A stretch of 64,000 nucleotides of DNA from Hydractinia symbiolongicarpus (lineage: Eukaryota; Cnidaria; Hydrozoa; Anthoathecata; Hydractiniidae), in NCBI RefSeq assembly GCF_029227915.1, contig NC_079883.1, positions 32,304,001 to 32,368,000 on the forward strand. Reading direction: 5' to 3'. The notes beneath the pieces are model-generated. The model saw nothing but the letters and a program-made list of their open reading frames with translations, searched no databases and was not told the DNA's origin. Of the stretch, positions 45,543 through 52,918 are shown in pieces (position 1 is the first letter of the stretch; each line of letters begins with the position of its first letter). A program made the translations under genes and the position numbers.

Positions 45543-45632
45543 TATAGGATAGTACTGTAGTTTTCCTATAGATTTGTTACAAGGGTCTATAGGATAGTAC
45601 TGTAGTTTTCCTATAGATTTGTTACAAGACTC
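45543..45632. repeat. Tandem duplication, 2 x 45 bp, between ATPase and 78-aa gene
   Basis: Two units, each starting TATAGGATAGTACTGTAG, repeat with a 45-bp period (45543 and 45588). Each unit contains an internal inverted repeat (TATAGGA...TCCTATA). The block lies just upstream of the 78-aa ORF and may duplicate its promoter. Confidence 0.85.
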
Positions 45633-45642
45633 TTGTAACAAA
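45618..45642 (-). terminator. Gene-end hairpin after the packaging ATPase
   Basis: An 11-bp perfect stem (TTTGTTACAAG / CTTGTAACAAA) with a 3-nt loop lies 12 bp beyond the ATPase stop. It is of the same GTTAC/GTAAC type as the hairpins at 39639 and 43636. Confidence 0.75.
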
Positions 45643-45653
45643 AAACGTCCAAT

Positions 45654-46250
45654 CTAGCAAATCACGTGAGTTCTTGGATGTTCCATCCTCATGACTAAAT
45701 GTGTATATTTGCCATCTTTCAGCCTTTCCTTAACCTTCTGGATCTCCGACGATTCAATGACATCATTCTCTTCGTGGATGGTTGCGAGATCATGTCTGTC
45801 CTTCGGATACCACACATATAACATTTTTGCCTGCCTTCGTAAGTTCTTCGGTATCGCGGTGTATGATTGTGTGAGTAGCCACATGGTGTGGTTTCGATGC
45901 CGACCGCTGATGGCCAGCTCCAGAAGCGGTTGCCTCTTTTTGTCCAGTTTCTCATCTGCGATTATATCGTCGATCAGGAATAATGTTTTGTATCCGGCAC
46001 AGAAATCCGTCATCTTTTGAATCCATTCATACAACATACCTCTGGGCTCAATTAGAATCACATATCTATCCCTCCAGAACCAGTTACTCCCCATATATGT
46101 CTTGTTCCATCTTAATGTTGGACATATAATCACAATGAAATCGAAGTGATCAAAGTATTCACTCTCCAGCAGTGTTACTACGCGTTTGGATTTTCCGCAG
46201 CCCGTTGGACCGACGAATAGTGCCGTGTGAGGATCTTTCATGTAGTCCAT
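45654..46250 (-). CDS. Genome-packaging ATPase, A32/FtsK-HerA type (198 aa)
   Basis: This is a P-loop ATPase expected to pump the element DNA into the capsid. Walker A is GPTGCGKS (residues 14-21) and Walker B is LFLIDD (90-95). A TQSYTAIP motif follows downstream, as in poxvirus A32-like ATPases. Length is normal for Polinton ATPases. An in-frame ATG exists at 46277 (207 aa), but the one at 46250 is preferred: it comes 1 bp after the capsid gene stop (TAAGATG) and begins the conserved domain directly. The tight link to the capsid gene suggests co-expression by reinitiation. A strong hairpin follows the stop. Confidence 0.94.
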   Translation of the reverse strand: MDYMKDPHTALFVGPTGCGKSKRVVTLLESEYFDHFDFIVIICPTLRWNKTYMGSNWFWRDRYVILIEPRGMLYEWIQKMTDFCAGYKTLFLIDDIIADEKLDKKRQPLLELAISGRHRNHTMWLLTQSYTAIPKNLRRQAKMLYVWYPKDRHDLATIHEENDVIESSEIQKVKERLKDGKYTHLVMRMEHPRTHVIC

Positions 46251-46251
46251 C

Positions 46252-47571
46252 TTAATATAGTACATCCATAATTTCACCGTTTTGAATATTTAATTGAGCA
46301 TCCATGATTAGATATATGTAGGCGTTTAAGGATCCCGCGGTTTCGGCCGTCTTTTCAACTTGCAGTGTGACCCCCTCGCTCGCATTTTCAATCCGTCGGC
46401 CGGTCCCGTGCAGTGAGTTTTCATCTATGGTTCTGAAATCCAGCCATAGAGCATATTTCGTGGTTAGGTAGTCCGCGACCTTCACATCATGTAGTTGCAG
46501 ATGTTTCTGTATTTCACCGGCGTTGCTGTCCTTTTGCTTGCCCTCTGCGAAATACTTGCATATTTCACCATAATGCTCAAACGGCTGCATCCCCTGAGCG
46601 AAAAGTTGGTTAGGCTTACCCTCAACTATGGCGGATACCTTTTTGATCTTAGGATTGTAGAACCTACCGGTATCTCGTTTGTAAGCTTTCTCTTCCTCAA
46701 ACAGAACCAATATACCCTTCAGGGACTTGCACGGTGTATTGAATGACCAATTCCACGTTGTGTCCGACTTATCCACCCTAATTTGTCTATGTCTCAGAAA
46801 TCTGTCATAGAGCACGGCCATGTTTTGGTATTCATTTGAGATGAATCTGGCGAGTGTGGGTTGTGTCACAATCTCATATTCGAGAGATATGTTGGAGATT
46901 TTGTATTTAGCATCCGGCGCGGGTGCCGATGTGGCACCTGAAGGTTTGGTTGGTGTTGATAATACTACCCTGTCATAATTGTTGAATGTTATCTCATAAC
47001 ACAGCCTATTACCTAATCCAGCCTGATAATATGGGATCGTGCTATCTAACATTTCAAAATCTAGTGGTATGGTGAACTTGTTTTTGTATGCATCATAAAT
47101 AGCTTTGTCCGCTACCTCTGAGGCGTCTTTATCCGCGGCTCCAACTCTCAGTTTCATGCAATTTTCCGTGCACCCTTCATCAAAGATGATACCTTGTCTT
47201 ATTGCATTTCTTTTTTCGGACTTGGTTAGCCATAAATCTCTGTAGCACCCGAAAAGATCAAAGTCATCAATGCTCAGAATCTCGGTACCCTCGAACTTGA
47301 TAGCTAGCTTTTTAACAATTGCCCTCCCTATGTTAGAGACCAATGTTCTCTTCGTGTCGACTTTTGACTCGAGTTCAACGTCGAAACTTATTTTCGAAGT
47401 ACCAGGAACAATGACATCATCGTTACCTAAATTAGGGAACCTAATCAGGAGTAACTGGTTCTGATCAATCTCACTTGGGTTGTGAGTGACAATTACTTTT
47501 TGATGCGTTCCTTTTACGCCATGTGCGATCCTAAGTGAACGCTCTGGGTTTAACTTTTTCCCGTATTCCAT
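46252..47571 (-). CDS. Major capsid protein, double jelly-roll (439 aa)
   Basis: This matches the Polinton hexon-like capsid family, which builds icosahedral shells from trimers. Recognised landmarks are the conserved N-terminal block around HNPSEIDQNQLLLIRFPNLG (30-49), VKKLAIKFEG (86-95), a DLWLTKSEKRN segment (112-122) and a conserved C-terminus ending in a LNIQNG-type stretch (about 428-433). Beta-rich sequence runs throughout, with no TM or signal peptide. Length fits the family. It lies directly upstream of the ATPase and downstream of the minor capsid gene, the usual morphogenesis cluster. Confidence 0.92.
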   Translation of the reverse strand: MEYGKKLNPERSLRIAHGVKGTHQKVIVTHNPSEIDQNQLLLIRFPNLGNDDVIVPGTSKISFDVELESKVDTKRTLVSNIGRAIVKKLAIKFEGTEILSIDDFDLFGCYRDLWLTKSEKRNAIRQGIIFDEGCTENCMKLRVGAADKDASEVADKAIYDAYKNKFTIPLDFEMLDSTIPYYQAGLGNRLCYEITFNNYDRVVLSTPTKPSGATSAPAPDAKYKISNISLEYEIVTQPTLARFISNEYQNMAVLYDRFLRHRQIRVDKSDTTWNWSFNTPCKSLKGILVLFEEEKAYKRDTGRFYNPKIKKVSAIVEGKPNQLFAQGMQPFEHYGEICKYFAEGKQKDSNAGEIQKHLQLHDVKVADYLTTKYALWLDFRTIDENSLHGTGRRIENASEGVTLQVEKTAETAGSLNAYIYLIMDAQLNIQNGEIMDVLY

Positions 47572-47626
47572 GCTATTCCATATTACTTTTATTTTATTTT
47601 ACTTTAATTCGGTTAATGCTACGGTA

Positions 47627-48190
47627 TCATCTGTACGCCGTATCTCTTATGTGAATGGTAACTGTTGTCTTCATACCACCCCATAGCACCTTACCATCCT
47701 GACCTGTGACTCTCATGGTAAGTGATTGAAGTAAACCTTTCTTTAGTTTCTTATATTGCGGATTTTTCGGTTCAATATATGTAAAATCACCACCATACTC
47801 GGATATATGATATGTCATCAGGTTGTTGCTATATTCACCATCTTTAAGATATAACGAGTTATCCAATTCATTAAGATTAAAATGTAGTCCCGTTATACCC
47901 CCTAGATTGAATATTTTACTCAACTTAGAGTTTCTAGCTAGTTGTGTTGATTTTACATCACCTCTCACGATTGAATTCAACTCCCTCCCCGTGTAGTGCT
48001 GACCCTGTTGTAACCTAACCGTGGTAACTCCGTCAGCCAAGGGTATATCTATTGGAGCTGTAGCTACATATGTGACATTATCTGAAAACGTCTCCACGAT
48101 CGCAACCTCCTTTGTACCATGTGAGTTGTCTATCGGTTGATACAAATAGATTTTCTTCTCGCTATTTACGTCCTTTATTGTGATATACAT
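47627..48190 (-). CDS. Probable penton/minor capsid protein (187 aa)
   Basis: This beta-rich protein lies directly upstream of the major capsid gene. The C-terminal region (about 150-185, SLTMRVTGQDGKVLWGG followed by TTVTIHIR) resembles the conserved end of Polinton minor capsid proteins, which form single jelly-roll pentons. No membrane segments are seen. Position and size support penton, but I cannot confirm the jelly-roll by reading. It is divergent from the 395-aa gene across 38 bp. Confidence 0.65.
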   Translation of the reverse strand: MYITIKDVNSEKKIYLYQPIDNSHGTKEVAIVETFSDNVTYVATAPIDIPLADGVTTVRLQQGQHYTGRELNSIVRGDVKSTQLARNSKLSKIFNLGGITGLHFNLNELDNSLYLKDGEYSNNLMTYHISEYGGDFTYIEPKNPQYKKLKKGLLQSLTMRVTGQDGKVLWGGMKTTVTIHIRDTAYR

Positions 48191-48228
48191 TATTATATTA
48201 GAGATTGTGAATATATTTAAATCAAAGA
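48191..48228. promoter_or_regulatory. 38-bp divergent promoter
   Basis: This AT-rich spacer lies between the minor capsid ATG and the 395-aa gene ATG. It opens with TATTATATTAG directly next to the minus-strand start, identical to the motif at 42306-42316. ATATATTTAAAT follows near the plus-strand start. Confidence 0.55.
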
Positions 48229-49416
48229 ATGGATGATATTTTCAGATATAACCCGAATGCGGCATATAAGCCAAATGGAGGGCTGGATCTTCAAATATTG
48301 GGCGCTAGGGATCTGTACAAACAGGCCATTATTGTGTCTGAAAGTGGCTCTTTCCCCGCTTCCTTTCCTAATATTTTTACCAATTATGAACTTAGTCATA
48401 ACGCGCAACGTATGAGAATTTGGAATGAGCAACCTTTTAGATTATGGCAAACCCAGCTAAATTTCGCCACTTGGTGCGCTTCAAGTGCCTGTGGGGTAAG
48501 TTCGGAACACCTGAAGGATGGTAGATCTATGGTCAGGTCAATATATCGTTTTCATGTGTATTATCACATTAGGCGAATCATTAAGCGCCTACAGACACCT
48601 CTACCCTTTGAGGATAGCTTCAATCGATACGACAATCCCTATTCAAATGAGGAGTTTTTAAAAATCTGCGGCGATTATGGAGTTGATCCCAACCCCATGA
48701 AATACAGGGGTCAGAACTTTTTCAGCTCATATCAAAAAAGACGTAAAGAATATCCGACTCCGGGGTTAAGTTATTTCACAAACGACTCCATGACGCGGTG
48801 GATTGTGGAAAAATCCTATGGATTTACAAAAACAAGCCTTGTGAAGATCTCGAGCAGTGTCAGGGCCTATGCATATCTTGTTCTTAGTTCTCAAGCCTCA
48901 GCGCGATCCTCCATCCTCGGTAATGATTCAAGTGCTCTGACCGCCCAAAAAGTTTTTATGAATAACCTTGAGGACATTGTTAACCGTAGGGTCGATATTC
49001 AGGAGGACATTAAACGTTATCAGGATACGTTAAACTACGCTTCAAGTAAGGTTGATTATTCGGTTGGACAAGGTATTTATATGTTACCTAGTGACATGAA
49101 TCTCAGAATTAAGACAGGGGTGGTAGGTTACAACAACAAGATTTTGATATCGGGTGAAGATCTTACCATTGGTATCAATCGAAAGGTCAATGTTACCGAA
49201 TCACATAAGATAACTAAAAAGAAGCCTGTAACACCCGATCATCCTGATAAACACATCACCGTACACCACGTGGATACTACAGATAAACACATTACTACAG
49301 ATAAACACATTACTGCACCTTACCACAAAGATACTCCTCCTACACACAAAGATGAGAAGATCGCTCTTGTGATTGTTATGACAACGGGTTATTTCATATG
49401 GTATTTGTTTAGATAA
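48229..49416 (+). CDS. Conserved Polinton protein with C-terminal membrane anchor (395 aa)
   Basis: It is a long, mostly helical protein with conserved blocks: QLNFATWCASSACGVSSEHL (76-95), an RSIYRFHVYYHIRR stretch (103-116), SSVRAYAYLVLSSQASAR (about 208-225) and SKVDYSVGQGIYMLPSDM (about 282-299). The tail has three DKHIT units (340-362) rich in histidine and threonine, then a TM segment (377-394). Proteins of this type are widespread in metazoan Polintons; the role is undetermined. A virion protein anchored in an inner membrane is a reasonable guess. Start: the first ATG after the divergent promoter. A hairpin begins 2 bp after the stop. Confidence 0.8.
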   Translation: MDDIFRYNPNAAYKPNGGLDLQILGARDLYKQAIIVSESGSFPASFPNIFTNYELSHNAQRMRIWNEQPFRLWQTQLNFATWCASSACGVSSEHLKDGRSMVRSIYRFHVYYHIRRIIKRLQTPLPFEDSFNRYDNPYSNEEFLKICGDYGVDPNPMKYRGQNFFSSYQKRRKEYPTPGLSYFTNDSMTRWIVEKSYGFTKTSLVKISSSVRAYAYLVLSSQASARSSILGNDSSALTAQKVFMNNLEDIVNRRVDIQEDIKRYQDTLNYASSKVDYSVGQGIYMLPSDMNLRIKTGVVGYNNKILISGEDLTIGINRKVNVTESHKITKKKPVTPDHPDKHITVHHVDTTDKHITTDKHITAPYHKDTPPTHKDEKIALVIVMTTGYFIWYLFR

Positions 49417-49417
49417 A

Positions 49418-49442
49418 GATTGACGTCAATTAAATGTCAATC
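49418..49442 (+). terminator. Gene-end hairpin with CRE-like palindrome
   Basis: GATTGAC (49418-49424) and GTCAATC (49436-49442) can pair over an 11-nt loop, just after the 395-aa gene. The left part includes the palindrome ATTGACGTCAAT (49419-49430). Confidence 0.55.
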
Positions 49443-49591
49443 AAGCCAGAATAACAATAGAGAAACAATGCATTCCTTACATACCAAATATCCTTAGCAA
49501 CGGCTACTTTCGTTTTAACTTTTTTCTTATGTAAACAACTTTCTGGTATGTAAAATATGTAAAATCCTATTGTTATAAGCGTTTGATTGAC
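49436..49591. repeat. 156-bp quasi-palindrome
   Basis: Three pairs of inverted blocks are nested round one centre: GTCAATCAA (49436) with TTGATTGAC (49583), ATAACAATAG (49451) with CTATTGTTAT (49567), and TTACATACCA (49477) with TGGTATGTAA (49544). Spacing of the blocks agrees on both arms to within 3 bp. It could be an old MITE-like insertion, an origin or a regulatory cruciform. Confidence 0.75.
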
Positions 49592-49670
49592 AGATGGTAG
49601 ATAACAAAAACTGCTTTCCGATAGAATCTATAAAGTGGTATAAAGAGATGTAATCGTGAATATAAACACA
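49592..49670 (+). promoter_or_regulatory. Promoter of the 111-aa gene
   Basis: Two TATAAAG boxes (49629-49635 and 49639-49645) stand about 26-36 bp before the ATG at 49671. They are the clearest TATA pair in the element. Confidence 0.55.
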
Positions 49671-50006
49671 ATGGCTTTTCCAACAGTTGAAGAATTTGAA
49701 CAAAACATAGAACAAGTTACTCCAATCATAAAGTGGAGAGAGCTGCCTAAAAACGATATTTACCTTGTTAAATATGTGAAAGAGATGGAAATATCAAGAC
49801 CTGGTGCTCTTTCTGAAAAATCTATGTATGCGGAGGTTCAAGATAGAATGGGAAATAAATATAAGACATGGTTGCCCGCAAGACTTTGTGATGAATTAAA
49901 GGATTATAGTTTTAAAGGTGATGCCTTTGTCAGATCAAATGGTCTCAAACAATCTCAAAATAATCATCAAAATCAATTCTTCAATTATGACATTATGTGG
50001 CGCTAA
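49671..50006 (+). CDS. Small conserved Polinton protein, OB-fold/ssDNA-binding candidate (111 aa)
   Basis: It is beta-rich, with a pattern seen in many Polintons: a YAEVQDRMGNKYKTWLPARL block (53-72), a FVRSNGLK block (86-93) and an N/Q/F/Y-rich end. The layout suggests an OB-fold, possibly single-stranded-DNA binding for replication, but this is inference and not a recognised domain. The ATG at 49671 is chosen because the longer frame begins with GTG at 49656. The gene lies next to the right TIR. Its 3' hairpin is nearly identical to that of the integrase, which hints at shared regulation with another DNA-acting gene. Confidence 0.72.
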   Translation: MAFPTVEEFEQNIEQVTPIIKWRELPKNDIYLVKYVKEMEISRPGALSEKSMYAEVQDRMGNKYKTWLPARLCDELKDYSFKGDAFVRSNGLKQSQNNHQNQFFNYDIMWR

Positions 50007-50025
50007 ACCTTGCAATGTTGCGATC

Positions 50026-50050
50026 ATCTTTACTTGTTTCTGGTAAAGAT
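50026..50050 (+). terminator. Gene-end hairpin touching the right TIR
   Basis: ATCTTTACT / GGTAAAGAT with loop TGTTTCT lies 20 bp after the stop. It differs by one base from the integrase hairpin (41026-41050). The stem keeps its length through one G-T pair. The last two bases are the first two of the right TIR. Confidence 0.75.
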
Positions 50051-50347
50051 AGGCACACATAACACTATAAATTATAAGGCACGACAGATGAGGGTGGGTA
50101 GGGACCCATGGGACGGGAAGGGGGCCCGGGGGACGGGGACGGGGATGAGGGCCAGGGGGACACGGTTGGGGAGGGGGTTTTGGACAGATATTATAGAGCA
50201 TGCCCGCTTATTTGACGTAAAGTGATAAAGTGCACATGGATTTTATCGACTCTTCTATCGTTGATTTGACGTGGATGATCCATGATTTGACGTGGGATAG
50301 GAAACTGCTAACGGGGTCTGTCCTAACATTGGGGTTTTCCTATCTCT
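50049..50347 (-). repeat. Right terminal inverted repeat (299 bp)
   Basis: This is the reverse complement of 34168-34466 with five substitutions. The plus strand contains a dense run of G-tracts (about 50088-50180), and three TTTGACGT motifs (50211, 50265 and 50286). The two GATTTGACGTGG copies are intact here but mutated in the left TIR, accounting for three of the five differences. It ends CCTATCTCT. Confidence 0.95.
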
Positions 50348-50352
50348 AGACG
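50348..50352. repeat. Right target-site duplication AGACG
   Basis: This copy of AGACG follows the right end and runs straight into CTGAATAAAAG, the normal continuation of the satellite monomer. It matches 34163-34167. Confidence 0.85.
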
Positions 50353-51294
50353 CTGAATAAAAGAAGTTTAATCGTTGGCAAACAAAAACCCGCGATTTTC
50401 CGTAAATCCCGGGCTTGGCCCGTATAGTTGTATGTATCTAAAGAAAGTACCCAGGGAGTAAACTGATTTCCCGAACGATTTTTCAAATTATTTCTGCACC
50501 ACTAGAACAAATGAGACTTGTAGTTTTCAAAAATGTTTTCATTTTTAATGAGAAGATTAATGAAAGAGGTTTAATCGCCGGCAAACGAAAACCCGCGATT
50601 TCACGTAAATCCCGGTCTTGGCCCGTATAGTCGAATGTATACAAAGAAAGTACCCAGGGAGTAAACTTATTCCCCAAACGATTTTTTAAATTATTATTTC
50701 ACCACTAAAGCCCATGAGACTTGTAGTTTTTAAAAATGTTTACATTTTTGATGAGACGCTGAATAAAAGACGTTTAATCGCCGGCAAACGAAAACCCGCG
50801 ATTTCCCGTAAATCCCGGTCTTGGCCCGTATAGTCGAATGTATACAAAGAAAGTACCCAGGGAGTAAACTTATTCCCCAAACGATTTTTTAAATTATTAT
50901 TTCACCACTAAAGCCCATGAGACTTGTAGTTTTTAAAAATGTTTACATTTTTGATGAGACGCTGAATAAAAGACGTTTAATCGCCGGCAAACGAAAACCC
51001 GCGATTTCCCGTAAATCCCGGACTCGGCCCGTATAGTCAAAAGTATGCAAAGAAAGTACCCAGGGAGTAAACTCATTTCCCGAACAATTTTTTAAACTAT
51101 TTTTTCACCACTAAAACGTATGAGACTTGTTGTTTTCAAAAATGTTTTCATTTTTGATGAAACGTTTAATGAAAGGGGTTTAATCGCCGGCAAACGACAA
51201 ACCGCGATTTCACGTAAATCCCGGGCTTGGCCTGTATAGTCGAATGTATACAAAGAAAGTACCCTATGAGTAAACTCATTTCCAGAACGATTTT

Positions 51295-52707
51295 TTAATT
51301 TAGTTTTTCACCACTAAAACGCATAAGACTTGTAGTTTTTAAAAATGTTTTCATTTTTGATGAGACGCTGAATAAAAGAAGTTTAATCGCCGTCAAACGA
51401 AAACCCGCGATTTCCCGTAAATCCCGGGCTTGGCCCGTATAGTTGTATGTATCTAAAGAAAGTACCCAGGGAGTAAACTGATTTCCCGAACGATTTTTCA
51501 AATTATTTCTGCACCACTAGAACAAATGAGACTTGTAGTTTTCAAAAATGTTTTCATTTTTAATGAGAAGATTAATGAAAAAGGTTTAATCGCCGGCAAA
51601 CGAAAACCCGCGATTTCACGTAAATCCCGGGCTTGGCCCGTATAGTCGAATGTATACAAAGAAAGTACCCAGGGAGTAAACTCATTCCCCAAACGATTTT
51701 TTAAATTATTATTTCACCACTAGAACAAATGAGACTTGTAGTTTTCAAAAATGTTTTCATTTTTAATGAGAAGATTAATGAAAGAGGTTTAATCGCCGGC
51801 AAACGAAAACCCGCGATTTCACGTAAATCCCGGGCTTGGCCCGTATAGTCGAATGTATACAAAGAAAGTACCCAGGGAGTAAACTTATTCCCCAAACGAT
51901 TTTTTAAATTATTATTTCACCACTAAAGCCCATGAGACTTGTAGTTTTTAAAAATGTTTACATTTTTGATGAGACGCTGAATAAAAGACGTTTAATCGCC
52001 GGCAAACGAAAACCCGCGATTTCCCGTAAATCCCGGACTCGGCCCGTATAGTCAAAAGTATACAAAGAAAGTACCCAGGGAGTAAACTCATTTCCCGAAC
52101 AATTTTTTAAACTATTTTTTCACCACTAAAACGTATGAGACTTGTTGTTTTCAAAAATGTTTTCATTTTTGATGAAACGCTTAATGAAAGGGGTTTAATC
52201 GCCGGCAAACGACAACCAGCGATTTCACGTAAATCCCGGGCTTGGCCCGTATAGTCGAATGTACAAAAAGAAAGTACCCTATGAGTAAACTCATTTCCAG
52301 AACGATTTTTTAATTTAGTTTTTCACCACTAAAACGCATAAGACTTGTAGTTTTTAAAAATGTTTTTATTTTTGATGAGACGCTGAATAAAAGAAGTTTA
52401 ATCGCCGTCAAACGAAAACCCGCGATTTCCCGTAAATCCCGGGCTTGGCCCGTATAGTTGTATGTATCTAAAGAAAGTACCCAGGGAGTAAACTGATTTC
52501 CCGAACGATTTTTCAAATTATTTCTGCACCACTAGAACAAATGAGACTTGTAGTTTTCAAAAATGTTTTCATTTTTAATGAGAAGATTAATGAAAGAGGT
52601 TTAATCGCCGGCAAACGAAAACCCGCGATTTCACGTAAATCCCGGGCTTGGCCCGTATAGTCGAATGTATACAAAGAAAGTACCCAGGGAGTAAACTCAT
52701 TCCCCAA
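51295..52707. repeat. Local 5-monomer duplication
   Basis: Monomer variants at 51295 and 51498 recur at 52310 and 52513, an offset of 1,015 bp or exactly 5 x 203. The first pair recurs again at 55761 and 55964 (offset 4,466, 22 monomers). Confidence 0.7.
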
Positions 52708-52918
52708 ACGATTTTTTAAATTATTATTTCACTACTAAAGCCCATGAGACTTGTAGTTTTTAAAAATGTTTACATTTTTGATGAGACGCTGAATAAAAGA
52801 CGTTTAATCGCCGGCAAACGAAAACCCGCGATTTCCCGTAAATCCCGGGCTTGGCCCGTATAGTTGTATGTATCTAAAGAAAGTACCCAGGGAGTAAACT
52901 GATTTCCCGAACGATTTT

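Larger units (their letters stand above)
34168..50347. mobile_element. Complete Polinton/Maverick element, 16,180 bp
   Basis: The element is bounded by 299-bp terminal inverted repeats that start 5'-AG, and by a short target duplication within the satellite. It encodes the usual hallmark set: protein-primed DNA polymerase B, RVE-type integrase, A32/FtsK-HerA-like packaging ATPase, double-jelly-roll major capsid protein and a probable minor capsid protein, plus several small conserved membrane proteins. Length and gene set fit metazoan Polintons. The major frames are uninterrupted and the TIRs are about 98% identical, so the copy looks recent and possibly mobile. The expected adenain-like protease was not found, and one small ORF lacks a normal start codon. 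Confidence 0.95.

Noticed and set aside
45543-45641. 33-residue N-terminal extension of the 78-aa protein
   Set aside because: It is encoded by a tandem DNA repeat and adds a duplicated peptide before a clear membrane-type N-terminus.
46251-46277. Longer ATPase start at 46277
   Set aside because: It overlaps the capsid coding end. The ATG at 46250 fits the domain start and the tight stop/start spacing. Not excluded, only less likely.
49656-49670. Start of the 111-aa gene at 49656
   Set aside because: It is a GTG, unlikely as a start in a eukaryotic element; an ATG follows at 49671.
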